Shown in pieces: positions 16,550 to 25,689 of a stretch of DNA of 42,821 nt. Position 1 is the first letter of the stretch, and every line of letters starts with the position of its first letter. This DNA comes from JBCDAP01 sp038747915. Lineage in GTDB: Bacteria; Planctomycetota; Phycisphaerae; Phycisphaerales; UBA1924. A program made the translations under genes and the position numbers. The stretch covers positions 1-42,821 of the forward strand of contig JBCDJJ010000025.1 of the NCBI GenBank assembly GCA_038747915.1, written 5' to 3'. Under the pieces are notes generated by a model. It was not told the DNA's origin. It made no database searches and was given only the letters and a program-made list of their open reading frames with translations.

Positions 16550-19117
16550 CTAGATCGGTCGCGGTGCGAGCACCTCGCGGCCGAGCGTCACCTCGACGTC
16601 GACACGCTCGGTGCCGAGTTCGTGCGGCACGACCGGGCGGTCGAGGTCTTGGCCGTCAGCTATGCATCGCGCCACGCCCGAGCCGACGCCGTTGGGATCG
16701 CGGATGGTGATGGCGTAGGTCTTGTCGCGCCACCGCCGTTCGACGCGGAACTCGCGCCACGCGTCGCCGGCGTTGGTCGGCACGCACGGGTCGATCACCA
16801 GCCCGTCGAAGGTTGGTCGCACGCCGAGGATCCGGTGGGTGAGGACGACGTGGGTCCAGGCCGCGGTGCCGGTGAGCCATGAGTTCTTGGCCTCGCCGTG
16901 GTTCGGCGCATCCTTGCCCGCGATCATCTGCGCGTAGACGTAGGGCTCGCACCGGTAGTGACCCTGGTGCTCGCCAGCGACGTACGCGGGGCAGATCGAG
17001 CGGTAGTAGTCCCACGCCTCGTCGCCTCGTCCGAGGATCGTCTCGGCGACCTGGATCCAGGTGTTGGAGTGGGCGAAGATGCCGGCGTTCTCCTTGTAGC
17101 CGGGCGGGTAGGAGCTGATTTCGCCGAGGCTCAAGTGGTAGGTCTGGTAGGCGGGCTGCTGGAGCACGACGCCGTGGGCGGTCTTGAGGTGCTCGGCGAC
17201 CGAGTCGAGCGCGGCCCGTGCTTTGCCGTCGTCGAGGCCGATGCCGGCCATGATGCACCAGCCTTGGGGCTCGATGAAGATCTTGCCCTCATCGCATTCA
17301 TCGCTTCCGACGAGGGCGCCATCCGCGTCGTAGGCGCGGCGGAACCAGGCGCCGTCCCACCCGTGTTTGAGCACGACCTGGTGCATGTCCGCCCGGCTGG
17401 TGTCGCACGCGCCGGCTTTGGGCTCCTGGCCGAGGTGCTGCCACAGCGCGGCCATCTCGCGCAGCGACGCGCAGTAGAGCCCGGCGATCATCACCGACTC
17501 GGCGATGCCACCTTCGATATCGCCCGCGAGTTGGAAGCTCTCGCCGGGCGTGGTTGAGAAGCAGTTGAGGTTCAAGCAGTCGTTCCAGTCGGCGTGCCCG
17601 ATGAGCGGCAGGCGGTGCGGGCCGCGGTGCTCGGCGGTGTAGGCGAGCGAGCGCTCGAGGTGGTCGAGCACGGTCGCCTTGGGGCCGGTGTGCCCGCGCT
17701 CCTCGTCGTCGGCGTACCCGACGGGCTCGTCGAGGATGGATCGGTCACCGGTTTCCTTGATGTAGGCGCACACCGAGTGGATGAGCCAGAGCGGGTCGTC
17801 ATTGAAGCCGCCGCCGACATCGGCGTTGCCCTTCTTGGTGAGCGGCTGGTACTGGTGGAAGCAGGTGCCGTCGGACAGCTGCGTGGCGGCGAGATCGCAG
17901 AGCCGCTCGCGGACGCGGTCCGGCGCCATATGCACCATGCCGAGAGTGTCCTGGTTGGAGTCGCGGTAGCCCATGCCGCGGCCGATGCCCGATTCGTAGA
18001 GGGATGCCGAGCGCGACATGAAGAATGTGACCATGCACTGGTAGGCGTTCCAGGTGTTGGCCATGCGGGTGACACCGGGCTCGTCGATGTCGGCCTGGTA
18101 GCTGGACAGCGTGCGTTCCCAGAAGGCGGCGAGGTCGGCCCGGGCGCGGTCGACCGCGGCATCGTTTGTCAGTGATGCGATTGCTCGCTCGTACGGCTCG
18201 CGGTTGATCTGGTGCGGCGCGGCGAACTTGGGGAGTTCGCCGTGCTCGCAGTAGCCGAGCCGGAACTGGAAGCGTCGGTGCTCGCCCGGCGCGAGGTCGA
18301 GGTCGATCTGGTGGGCACCGATGGGTGCCCATCCGTGCGCATGGCTATTGGTGCATGCACCGGCGAGGACGGCGCGCGGCGCATCGAGGCCGTCGTGCAC
18401 GCCGATGAACGCATCGCGGGCGGTGTCGAAGCCCGCGGTCTCGGCGGTGCAATCGAAGAAGGCGTAGTGGTCGCGGCGCTCGCGGTACTCGGTGGTGTGG
18501 AAGATCACACCCGGTCCGGTCTCGACCTCGCCGATGGAGAAGTTCCGCTGAAAGTTGGTCGCGTCGTCGTGCGCATCCCAGAGGCACCACTCCACGAAGC
18601 CGAAGAGGGAGATGGAGCGCGGGCGGTCGGAGGTGTTCTCGATAGTGACATCCCAGATCTCGACCGCGAGCCCCTGCGGGACGAAGCAGGTCTGGACGAC
18701 CGCGATGCCGTCCTTCTGCCCGCGGATCGTCGTGTACCCCAGCCCGTGCCGGCACTCGTAGGCGTCGAGCGCTGCGCGGCAGGGTTTCCACCCAGGGTTC
18801 CAGATCGGGGCCGATGTGTTCTCGCGGTCGCGGATATAGAGGTACCGGCCGTTTGAATCGAGCGGGACGTTGTTGTACCGGTACCGCGTCAGGCGCCTCA
18901 GGCGGGCGTCGCGCGAGAAGCAGTACCCGCCCGCTGTGTTCGAGATGATGCCGTGGAACGACTCGGCGCCGAGGTAGTTGATCCAGGGCAGCGGGGTGTC
19001 GGGCCGGTCGATGACGTACTCGCGGTTCTGGTCGTCGAATCGGCCGAACGGGCCCGAAAAACCCGTATGCGGGGCCGTGGTGAGGGCGGCATTGCTCGAC
19101 GCGGTCGCGGTGGACAT
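16550..19117 (-). CDS. GH94 disaccharide phosphorylase (cellobiose/chitobiose phosphorylase type)
   Basis: 855 residues; the ATG has a strong AGGAGG seven bases upstream. Family GH94 enzymes split a beta-glucoside such as cellobiose or N,N'-diacetylchitobiose with phosphate to give a sugar-1-phosphate. The N-terminal beta-sandwich begins with GPFGRFDDQNREYVI and PLPWINYLG; the (alpha/alpha)6 catalytic barrel carries the motif GGGFNDDPLWL, which holds the catalytic aspartate, and YQPLTKKGNADVGGG just before it. Length fits the cellobiose phosphorylase group. Substrate choice cannot be decided by eye, so cellobiose is a best guess. It is a stand-alone gene with no sugar transporter beside it and no signal peptide, so it acts in the cytoplasm. 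Confidence 0.88.
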   Translation of the reverse strand: MSTATASSNAALTTAPHTGFSGPFGRFDDQNREYVIDRPDTPLPWINYLGAESFHGIISNTAGGYCFSRDARLRRLTRYRYNNVPLDSNGRYLYIRDRENTSAPIWNPGWKPCRAALDAYECRHGLGYTTIRGQKDGIAVVQTCFVPQGLAVEIWDVTIENTSDRPRSISLFGFVEWCLWDAHDDATNFQRNFSIGEVETGPGVIFHTTEYRERRDHYAFFDCTAETAGFDTARDAFIGVHDGLDAPRAVLAGACTNSHAHGWAPIGAHQIDLDLAPGEHRRFQFRLGYCEHGELPKFAAPHQINREPYERAIASLTNDAAVDRARADLAAFWERTLSSYQADIDEPGVTRMANTWNAYQCMVTFFMSRSASLYESGIGRGMGYRDSNQDTLGMVHMAPDRVRERLCDLAATQLSDGTCFHQYQPLTKKGNADVGGGFNDDPLWLIHSVCAYIKETGDRSILDEPVGYADDEERGHTGPKATVLDHLERSLAYTAEHRGPHRLPLIGHADWNDCLNLNCFSTTPGESFQLAGDIEGGIAESVMIAGLYCASLREMAALWQHLGQEPKAGACDTSRADMHQVVLKHGWDGAWFRRAYDADGALVGSDECDEGKIFIEPQGWCIMAGIGLDDGKARAALDSVAEHLKTAHGVVLQQPAYQTYHLSLGEISSYPPGYKENAGIFAHSNTWIQVAETILGRGDEAWDYYRSICPAYVAGEHQGHYRCEPYVYAQMIAGKDAPNHGEAKNSWLTGTAAWTHVVLTHRILGVRPTFDGLVIDPCVPTNAGDAWREFRVERRWRDKTYAITIRDPNGVGSGVARCIADGQDLDRPVVPHELGTERVDVEVTLGREVLAPRPI

Positions 19118-19195
19118 GGTGAACCTCCTGGAGTGAGCGCGATGCTACAGCGGGGCGGGTTGCCCGGCCGCGGGCGGTCGGCGATGCTTCCGCGC

Positions 19196-20614
19196 ATGAC
19201 GCCATACACCTCCCTCGGGGCCGCCTCCGGCGCGGCCATCGCGCTGCTCGCACCGCTTGCTTCGGCCGGGTTCGTGCTCGATGGCAAGACCGACGAGTGG
19301 TCCGCCGACGTGCTCGTCGCGGTCGATGACGAGCACCTGTACCTGCGGGTTCCCTTCGAGAATGTGCGTGCGATCTACGATGAGGCGCAGCCGACTCGCG
19401 TCGCGCTCGACCTGGATATGGACTCGTCGACGGGTCGGCAGGGCGGTGTGATCGGCGTTGAGCTTCAGCTGAGTTTCACGATCGCCGAGGGCCGGTGGGG
19501 ACCCGGCCGGTCGCTCGTCATCACGGCGTATGACGAGGACGGCGACGACACCGAGCTTGAGGCCGAGGTCACGCGTCCGCTCGTGGCGCCGACGCACGCG
19601 TCCGACGCGTACGAGGTGCGGATCGCGCGATCGGCGCACCCGCTGCTCGAGGACGCCGGGTGGGGGCGTGCGCTGATCTCGCTCCCGCCGAGCGGGCGCG
19701 GGGACGAGGGCAAGGTGATGCTCGAGTCGTTCGAGCGCCCCGCGATGGTGCCCGGCGGGATGGTCGACACCGAGGTGCCCGCCAAGGAGGAGGACTCTGT
19801 GCGGCTCATCGCGCACAACGTGCTGTGGTCGAACCCCGAGGAGACGGCCGCGCCGTTCTCGCGGATGTACCAAGCACTCGATGCCGATATCTATCTGATC
19901 CAGGAGTGGGGGCGTGACGACTGGAGCGAGCAGTACGAACGCGATCTCGAGGCGTGGTTCGCAGCACATGTCGACCCCGAGGCGACGTGGACCGCGGTGC
20001 GGTCGGAGGCGCAGGGTGTGGCGGTCGTGACGCCGCACCCGGTGCGCGCGGTGGGCCCGCGGGACATCCGTACGACATCGCTCACGCGGTGGGACTTCCC
20101 GGTGCGGCTTGTTTCGGCGGTGGTCGAGACGCCGCACGGGCCGTTTGTGGTTGGCTCGATCCACCTGAAGTGCTGCGGGATGCTCGGCACGCCCGAGGAT
20201 CAGCGGCGGTTCGACGAGGCCCGCGCGATCAAGGCGGAGATGGGCGCCCTTGCCGCTGCAGCGGGCCCCAACGCAGTCGTCGTGCTGGGTGGCGATTACA
20301 ACCACAACGGGCACCCATTGGTTGCTGAGACCGCGATCGATGGACTCGATGCCGACGGTTCGCCGCTCACGCTCGCGGAGACGCTCGTGCTCGGCGAGAA
20401 CGCGGTCTACACGTGGGGCGGGCCGACGCGCGGGTACCGCCGGTCGCTCCTCGACTTCATCGCCTATGCGGATTCGATGGCCGATGTGACAGCGGCGTTC
20501 GTGCTCGACACGACGATTCTGTCCTCGCGGTCGCTCGCGGAGATGGGTCTCGAGCCGACCGATACCGATGCGTCGGACCACCTGCCGGTGGTGGTGGACC
20601 TGGACCCGCGGTGA
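19196..20614 (+). CDS. Secreted endonuclease/exonuclease/phosphatase-family protein
   Basis: 472 residues. The N-terminus looks like a Sec signal peptide (SGAAIALLAPLASA, cleavage near residue 24), so export is expected. Residues ~25-190 form a beta-rich domain resembling the carbohydrate-binding-like modules found on such proteins (FVLDGKTDEWS). The C-terminal half is an EEP domain: LIAHNVLW, YLIQEW, GSIHLKCCG, VVLGGDYNHNG and DASDHLPVVVDL give the expected Asn, Glu, His, Asp-Asn and final Asp-His catalytic set. The substrate (nucleic acid, phospholipid or phosphoester) is unknown. It ends in a GC-rich hairpin and is followed by aspartate kinase on the same strand. Confidence 0.82.
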   Translation: MTPYTSLGAASGAAIALLAPLASAGFVLDGKTDEWSADVLVAVDDEHLYLRVPFENVRAIYDEAQPTRVALDLDMDSSTGRQGGVIGVELQLSFTIAEGRWGPGRSLVITAYDEDGDDTELEAEVTRPLVAPTHASDAYEVRIARSAHPLLEDAGWGRALISLPPSGRGDEGKVMLESFERPAMVPGGMVDTEVPAKEEDSVRLIAHNVLWSNPEETAAPFSRMYQALDADIYLIQEWGRDDWSEQYERDLEAWFAAHVDPEATWTAVRSEAQGVAVVTPHPVRAVGPRDIRTTSLTRWDFPVRLVSAVVETPHGPFVVGSIHLKCCGMLGTPEDQRRFDEARAIKAEMGALAAAAGPNAVVVLGGDYNHNGHPLVAETAIDGLDADGSPLTLAETLVLGENAVYTWGGPTRGYRRSLLDFIAYADSMADVTAAFVLDTTILSSRSLAEMGLEPTDTDASDHLPVVVDLDPR

Positions 20615-20652
20615 TCGGTGGCGGGAGCGTCCCACTCCCGCGCACACCGATC
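20613..20652 (+). terminator. GC-rich hairpin overlapping the phosphatase-family stop codon
   Basis: The 15-base left arm (GATCGGTG + GCGGGAG) pairs with CTCCCGC + GCA + CACCGATC, broken only by a three-base bulge, around a CGTCCCA loop. It starts at the stop codon of the secreted phosphatase-family gene, so it may end that transcript, although no T-tract follows. Its left arm shares the core GATCGGTGG..GAGCGTCCC with the inverted repeat after the aspartate kinase gene, so it also belongs to a dispersed repeat type. Confidence 0.55.
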
Positions 20653-20774
20653 GGAGGTTGCGAGCCACATCGCGCCGATGCAATGTGGTTTTGGGCGCCC
20701 CTATGGCTCTGCGCGCACAGCGGGTTCCACCCGGCACAGGCCGGCTCGCTCTTGCGCAGTATCGTGGTTGACCC

Positions 20775-22061
20775 ATGGGTGTTGTCGTGCAGAAGTTTGG
20801 TGGGTCATCGGTCGCCGAGGTCGCCAAGATGCGGCGGTGCGCCGAGAAGGCCATCGCGGCCCGCAAGCGCGGGCACGATGTGGTGGTCGTCGTCTCGGCG
20901 ATGGGCAAGACGACCGACGGGCTCGTGGCCCTTGCCGACGAGGCATCGCCGACGCCGCCGCGGCGCGAGCTCGACATGCTGCTCAGCTCGGGCGAGCGGA
21001 TCTCGATCGCGGTCATGGCCATGGTGCTCGATGCGATGGGCCAGCCGTCGATCAGCTTCACCGGGCGGCAGATCGACTTCATGACCGATGCGGCGCACAC
21101 GCAGGCCAAGGTCGCGAGCGTGGGCGTCGAGAAGATCCGTCAGCAGCTTGCGGACGGGCGTGTGGTCGTCATCGCGGGGTTCCAGGGGGTGACGAGTGGT
21201 GGCGAGATCACCACGCTCGGCCGCGGCGGGTCGGATACGACCGCGGTCGCGATCGCGGCGGCGCTCGGGGCGAGCGCCTGCGAGATCTACACCGATGTGG
21301 AGGGCGTGTACACCGCCGACCCGCGTGTGGTGCCCGATGCGCGGCGGCTGGATGTTGTTGACTATGAGAGCGTGCTGCAGCTGGCGAGCACCGGCGCGAA
21401 GGTGCTGCACTCGCGGAGCGTGGAACTGGCCGCGGCCTACCGGGTGCCTCTATGGGTCAAGCACTCGCAGACGGATGCACCGGGCACACTGATCACGACC
21501 ATCGACGAAGTGGAGCGACGCATGAGCGATCTGGAGGCGGCCCAAGAGGCCGGCGCCGAGCGGATGGAGCGGCTGGTGATCACGGGCGTGGCGCTCAAGG
21601 ATGGGCTCGGCCGCGTGACGCTCGATGGTATCCCGGATCGACCGGGCATCGTCGCGGGCGTCTTCGGCACGCTCGCCGAGGCCGGTGTGAACGTGGACGA
21701 CATCATCCAGACGGTGGTCACGCCGTCGGGCGATGGCGAGCGGCACGCGACGGTCAGCTTCACTGTTGACGACCGGGATATTCACCGGGCGACACCGGTG
21801 ATCGAGACGCTGCTCGGCAACCTTGGCGGCTCGTTCTCGATCGACACGGGGTTCGCGAAGGTGAGCGCCGCGGGCGTGGGCATTCGATCGCACGCGGGGG
21901 CCGCTGCGACAATGTTCAAAGCGCTGGCGGAAGAGGGGATCAATATCTCGAACATCTCGACGAGCGAGATCAAGATCAGTGCGCTCGTGGCTGCTGACGA
22001 TGGCAAGCGGGCCCTGCAGGCGGTGCACGCGGGGTTCGGCTTGGGCGACGATTCTGAGTAA
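20775..22061 (+). CDS. lysC: Aspartate kinase
   Basis: 428 residues, the usual length for a monofunctional aspartokinase. It phosphorylates aspartate, the first step to lysine, threonine, methionine and diaminopimelate. The N-terminal kinase domain opens with VVVQKFGGSSV; substrate and nucleotide motifs TTLGRGGSDTTAV and YTDVEGVYTADPR are intact. Two ACT domains fill the C-terminal third (from about residue 265, with RPGIVAGVFGTLAEAGVNVDDI and the final INISNISTSEIKISAL), so allosteric feedback control is expected. No Shine-Dalgarno is obvious. No lysine-riboswitch-like leader is seen upstream. An internal start giving a separate regulatory subunit is possible, as in some bacteria, but I did not find a clear one. 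Confidence 0.95.
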   Translation: MGVVVQKFGGSSVAEVAKMRRCAEKAIAARKRGHDVVVVVSAMGKTTDGLVALADEASPTPPRRELDMLLSSGERISIAVMAMVLDAMGQPSISFTGRQIDFMTDAAHTQAKVASVGVEKIRQQLADGRVVVIAGFQGVTSGGEITTLGRGGSDTTAVAIAAALGASACEIYTDVEGVYTADPRVVPDARRLDVVDYESVLQLASTGAKVLHSRSVELAAAYRVPLWVKHSQTDAPGTLITTIDEVERRMSDLEAAQEAGAERMERLVITGVALKDGLGRVTLDGIPDRPGIVAGVFGTLAEAGVNVDDIIQTVVTPSGDGERHATVSFTVDDRDIHRATPVIETLLGNLGGSFSIDTGFAKVSAAGVGIRSHAGAAATMFKALAEEGINISNISTSEIKISALVAADDGKRALQAVHAGFGLGDDSE

Positions 22062-22149
22062 TCGGTGGTGAGAGCGTCCCGCTCCCACACAGGCTGGTCG
22101 ATGCCGATGGGTGTGCGCGTTCGTGCGAGCGGGACGCTCGCACCACCGA
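22062..22149. repeat. 23-base inverted repeat after aspartate kinase gene
   Basis: Arms 22062-22084 and 22127-22149 match at 22 of 23 positions when one is inverted; both contain the core GAGCGTCCCGCTC. It starts directly at the kinase stop codon. The arm resembles the hairpin at 20613-20652, so this is a dispersed REP-like element and probably doubles as a terminator. It lies within a ~330-base gap before the next gene; the rest of that gap shows nothing recognisable. Confidence 0.6.
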
Positions 22150-22389
22150 GTTCGGCGTGCCGGGGTGTGCGGGCGCCCGGCTATTCGCGCAGCCGGGTGC
22201 CCTGCTACCCGCAGAGCGAGAAGCCGGAACAGGTGGGTCGGCGTACCGACATCTCGCGCGTGGGGTTCTCGCCTTTGGCGAGTACCTCGGCACCCGGGTG
22301 TTGGCAGCCGGTGGCGGAGGCATTCTGCCTCCGCGAACACATCGTTTACGCTGCGTGGCCCATCACCATCACCGAGCGAGAGGCTGGCT

Positions 22390-23760
22390 GTGGCATACGA
22401 GATCGACGAGACGCACGACGTGAACCTAGAGAGCTGGGTCGAGAGCGCGAACGACCCCGAGACGGATTTTCCGATTCAGAATCTGCCGCTCTGCACAATC
22501 ATCCTGAACGAGGATGAGGAGTCAATCGAGACATCGGTGGGTGTTGCGATTGGTGACTTTGTGCTCGACCTGAATCATGTGAGGAGTACCGAGATCATCA
22601 CAGATGAAGAGGCCGATGAGTGGTCGTTCTTCACTGTCGAGGACATTCTCGTCGATGAGTCGTGGTCCACGATCCGGCGCAGGCTCGCAGCGTTGCTGAG
22701 CATAGAAAACCGATCCCTTCAGGATCATCCCGAGCGTGACGACATACTGATCCCTCGCGACAAAGCCCGGCTCGGTCACCCGCTCTACACACCGAACTAC
22801 ACCGACTTCTACGCCTCGGTCCACCACGCCACCAACGTCGGCTCGATGTTCCGCCCCGACAACCCGCTGCTGCCGAATTACAAGTGGATCCCCGTCGGCT
22901 ACCACGGGCGGGCGTCGTCGATCGTGGCCTCGGGCACGGAGATCCGTCGGCCGCTCGGGCAGCGGGCGCCCGCGGAAGACGGCGGGGCGCCGACCTTCGG
23001 CCCGTGCAAGCTGCTCGACTACGAGCTGGAGATCGGCGCGATCGTCGGCCGCGGCAACGCGCTCGGCGAGCCCGTCTCCATCGACGATGCGGAGGACCAC
23101 ATCCTTGGTCTGTGCCTGCTGAACGACTGGTCGGCCCGCGACCTCCAGAAGTGGGAGTATCAGCCGCTCGGACCCTTCCTCGCCAAGAGCTTCGCGAGCA
23201 CCGTGTCGCCCTACATCGTGACGATGGGGGCGCTCGCGCCCTTCCGCGCACAGCGAGCCGAGCGCGCGCCGGATGATCCTCACCCGCTCGACCACCTCGA
23301 CAGTGCGCACGATCGCGACCGCGGCGCGATCGACATCACGGTCGAGGCGTACCTGTTGACCGAAGACATGTCGAAGCGCGGCCTCTCGCCGCACCGGCTC
23401 TCCCGCGGCTCGTTCAAGGACATGTACTGGACGCTCGGCCAGATGCTCGCGCACCACACATCCAACGGGTGCAACCTGCACCCGGGCGACCTGCTCGGCT
23501 CGGGCACCATCAGCGGCCCCACTCGCGCCAGCCGCGGGTGCCTGCTCGAACTCACGTGGGACGGCGACCCATGGGCCGACCCGCCCATCAAAGCGCCCGG
23601 CACCCATCGGACACCGATCGAGCTCCCGAGCGGCGAAAAACGCCTGTTCCTCGAGGATGGCGACGAGGTGATCCTCAAGGCGTGGTGCGAGCGCGAGGGG
23701 TACCGGCGGATCGGGTTCGGCGAGTGCCGGGGGAAGGTTGTTTCCGCACCAACCCCCTGA
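22390..23760 (+). CDS. fahA: Fumarylacetoacetase
   Basis: 456 residues from a GTG at 22390 with AGAGG upstream; a longer open frame exists but reads poorly. It hydrolyses fumarylacetoacetate to fumarate and acetoacetate, the last step of tyrosine and phenylalanine breakdown. The FAH fold is clear: YTDFYASVHHATNVG near residue 140 carries the metal aspartate and the catalytic-histidine region, followed by YHGRASSIVASG, LDYELEIGAIVG with the two metal glutamates, and LLNDWSARDLQKWEYQPLG with the next metal aspartate. The N-terminal ~120-residue beta-domain is partly diverged. No other tyrosine-degradation gene is next to it. Convergent with the RtcB gene on its right. Confidence 0.92.
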   Translation: MAYEIDETHDVNLESWVESANDPETDFPIQNLPLCTIILNEDEESIETSVGVAIGDFVLDLNHVRSTEIITDEEADEWSFFTVEDILVDESWSTIRRRLAALLSIENRSLQDHPERDDILIPRDKARLGHPLYTPNYTDFYASVHHATNVGSMFRPDNPLLPNYKWIPVGYHGRASSIVASGTEIRRPLGQRAPAEDGGAPTFGPCKLLDYELEIGAIVGRGNALGEPVSIDDAEDHILGLCLLNDWSARDLQKWEYQPLGPFLAKSFASTVSPYIVTMGALAPFRAQRAERAPDDPHPLDHLDSAHDRDRGAIDITVEAYLLTEDMSKRGLSPHRLSRGSFKDMYWTLGQMLAHHTSNGCNLHPGDLLGSGTISGPTRASRGCLLELTWDGDPWADPPIKAPGTHRTPIELPSGEKRLFLEDGDEVILKAWCEREGYRRIGFGECRGKVVSAPTP

Positions 23761-23808
23761 TTTTCATCAGCAGGAAAGAGAGTGCTCGTTCGTCAATAGA
23801 GACGCACG

Positions 23809-24960
23809 CTACGAGCCAAGCCCTTTATGAGTGAGGATTGGATACAGCGTGCGACGGACGCGAACGAGCTTCCGCTGAGCGTTCATGACCGTGTGAATAT
23901 CCTTGTACGCCGACGGTGCTTCTTCGCGAAGGTTGTGTATCGCTCGAGGATCAACATGCACATCTTCGAGTTCTTGGATGAGTCGTGCCCGGCTGATGCG
24001 TGATCGGGCCTCAGACCGGCTCATAGCCCGGCCGGCCCCGTGAGCGCTTGAACAGAGCGCCTCGGGGACTCCGCGGCCGACGACGTGGAAGCTTGGTGTG
24101 GCCATCGAGCCGGGTACGACTCCGGGTTCGTCCCGGTGGGCCGACATGGCGCCTTTTCGATGGATGAACATCGCGGTACCAAAATGTTCCTCCTCCCTGA
24201 TGTGGTTGTGGTCGCACTCGAGGAGAGATTCGTCGAGGACGTACCAGCCGAATAGATTGGCTGTCGCAACGGCGACCGCATCCAGCATCGCACGCCGGTT
24301 TGTCGAAGCGAAGTATCTGGCCCACTGCATGTCATGTAGATAGTCTTGGCCAGCAGGTGTCTCGATGTCGAGATGGGCGAGTCCGGTCTTGCTCCGATTG
24401 GTGTGCTCCATGTGCGCCGCGCGGATCGCCTGTCCGAGGCCGCGTGAGCCGCTGTGGACCATGAGCCAGAGTTGGTCTTCGGCAGTGTCGTACTGGAGTT
24501 CGAGGAAGTGGTTCCCGGTCCCGAGCGTGCCGAGTTGACGTGGTGCTTCGGCCTTCGCGAAAGATCGCAGCGGGGGAAGACTCAACTCGTCGGGGCTCGG
24601 AACTTGGTCGGTCGTAGTGTTGGGGACGGTCGACTTCTGGCGGTGAACAGGGACAACGCGTTGGATGGCGTGGTGAAGCTCCCGCGCGACGCCCGGTGAG
24701 AGGTTCGAACGAGACGCATCGAGTGCGACCGCGGACATGCCACATCCGATGTCACCGCCGATCGCGTCTGGGTACAGGAGTGCGCGTGTTGCGAACGCCG
24801 TCCCTACACAGACATCACGACCGAGGTGAACATCCGGCATGACGGCGACGTGCTGCACGTCGTCTGACCGGGCGAGGCGGTCGAGCGATCGCTGAATCTC
24901 GCTCGATAGACGCTCCGATGCCCAGGATCGGACCGAAGCCTTTGGTTGTTTCTTTCTCAT
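23809..24960 (-). CDS. rtcB: RNA ligase RtcB, short type, coupled to RbfA-like gene
   Basis: 383 residues. RtcB joins RNA 2',3'-cyclic-phosphate (or 3'-phosphate) ends to 5'-OH ends using GTP and Mn(II). The full active-site set is visible: the metal cysteine in DIGCGM (near residue 70), GTLGTGNHF, HSGSRGLG, HRKGAMSAH, and the guanylylated histidine in SAHGAGRAMSR (near residue 305); the C-terminus has EEAPSAYKDI. It starts at an ATG overlapping the RbfA-like stop (ATGA), so its translation depends on that gene. It is clearly distinct from the 501-residue RtcB in the same island and may serve a different RNA. No RtcA is fused or overlapping. Last gene of the minus-strand island. Confidence 0.93.
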   Translation of the reverse strand: MRKKQPKASVRSWASERLSSEIQRSLDRLARSDDVQHVAVMPDVHLGRDVCVGTAFATRALLYPDAIGGDIGCGMSAVALDASRSNLSPGVARELHHAIQRVVPVHRQKSTVPNTTTDQVPSPDELSLPPLRSFAKAEAPRQLGTLGTGNHFLELQYDTAEDQLWLMVHSGSRGLGQAIRAAHMEHTNRSKTGLAHLDIETPAGQDYLHDMQWARYFASTNRRAMLDAVAVATANLFGWYVLDESLLECDHNHIREEEHFGTAMFIHRKGAMSAHRDEPGVVPGSMATPSFHVVGRGVPEALCSSAHGAGRAMSRSEARSRISRARLIQELEDVHVDPRAIHNLREEAPSAYKDIHTVMNAQRKLVRVRRTLYPILTHKGLGS

Positions 24961-25373
24961 GCGTCCTCTTCACGGGGGATCAGCTCGAAAGTAAGAAGCG
25001 GGACACGCTTGCGGTTGATCTGACTCGCGATCTCTGCGCGCATTAGCCCCGCCATGGCGGTGAGTCGCTGATGCAGCGATGGGATCGGGTGTGCGCACGA
25101 TGGTGGCACACTGATCACGACGCGGAGTCGACTCGCATTCGGATTCGGCTCGACCGCCTCCACCATGAGTTCATCGAGGAGTGATGAAGATCGAGCCGAG
25201 ATCATGTCATGCAGCGAGCGCCGAACCTGGGCGCACAGCTGCATGGTCTTTCGTTCATCGGAGCGGTCGTCGTGCGATTCCTTGCGACGACGCGTGGGTG
25301 GGCCATCATCGGGGTGAAGGTCCGCGCACAGAGACAGCGCCTCCGTGCGTTCTCGGGAGTTCTTGGGTGCCAT
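24957..25373 (-). CDS. RbfA-like ribosome-binding-factor protein
   Basis: 138 residues from the ATG at 25373 (GGAG upstream); an ATG 24 bases earlier is possible. The first ~50 residues are charged (RRRKESHDDRSDERK); the rest follows the RbfA KH-like pattern: QLCAQVRRSLHDMI, LLDELMVEAVEPNPNASRL, then AGLMRAEIASQINRKRVPLLTFEL, which matches the RbfA signature of helix then RRVPxLxF strand. RbfA binds near the 16S rRNA decoding region during 30S maturation. Its stop overlaps the RtcB start. Because this looks like a second, diverged copy tied to a ligase, I infer it guides RtcB to 30S particles or replaces a normal maturation step; the housekeeping copy should be elsewhere. Confidence 0.7.
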   Translation of the reverse strand: MAPKNSRERTEALSLCADLHPDDGPPTRRRKESHDDRSDERKTMQLCAQVRRSLHDMISARSSSLLDELMVEAVEPNPNASRLRVVISVPPSCAHPIPSLHQRLTAMAGLMRAEIASQINRKRVPLLTFELIPREEDA

Positions 25374-25469
25374 CGTGACTCCAAGCTGTGGGCGCACGAA
25401 TCAGAGGTGGCTGAGAACCAGCCACTCGTCACGATCGAGTGGGTGGCGCGCTCTGGCTTGTGAGTGTGA

Positions 25470-25535
25470 CTACGCGATACAGAGCCACAGCAAGCCGAGG
25501 CGCACCGGGCGTGGAGTTGTCTGAGTGATATGCAT
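25470..25535 (-). CDS. 21-codon leader ORF ahead of the RbfA-like gene
   Basis: A short frame (MHITQTTPRPVRLGLLWLCIA) with a near-ideal Shine-Dalgarno GAAAGGAGG seven bases before its ATG. It sits just downstream of a sigma-70-like promoter and about 100 bases ahead of the RbfA-like start. The strong ribosome site with so short a product suggests a leader peptide or attenuation device, or a tiny membrane peptide (the C-terminal half is hydrophobic). Two other island transcripts also begin with a short ORF behind a good Shine-Dalgarno. Confidence 0.45.
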   Translation of the reverse strand: MHITQTTPRPVRLGLLWLCIA

Positions 25536-25578
25536 GGCGAACCTCCTTTCGTGTGGCATCTGGTGCGAGCGAACCTTC

Positions 25579-25606
25579 AGTGTACGACTGCGACTTCTAT
25601 GGTCAA
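25579..25606 (-). promoter_or_regulatory. Sigma-70-like promoter for the RbfA-like/RtcB genes
   Basis: Reading the minus strand: TTGACC (25606-25601), a 16-base spacer, then TACACT (25584-25579). This is four-to-five of six matches to each consensus box. Transcription would start near 25572, giving a short leader before the 21-codon ORF. Its presence suggests the RbfA-like/RtcB pair can be made without RtcR. Confidence 0.5.
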
Positions 25607-25689
25607 GGGTAGAGCACCGATATGTTCTCGAATGCAGCAGGGTCGAGTGTGGTCAGTTCGGGATGTTCACACGGGCCCTGCTCCTTCGG

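Noticed and set aside
20615..20774. Lysine riboswitch upstream of aspartate kinase.
   Set aside because: No conserved lysine-aptamer core or five-helix junction pattern could be seen in the 160-base gap.
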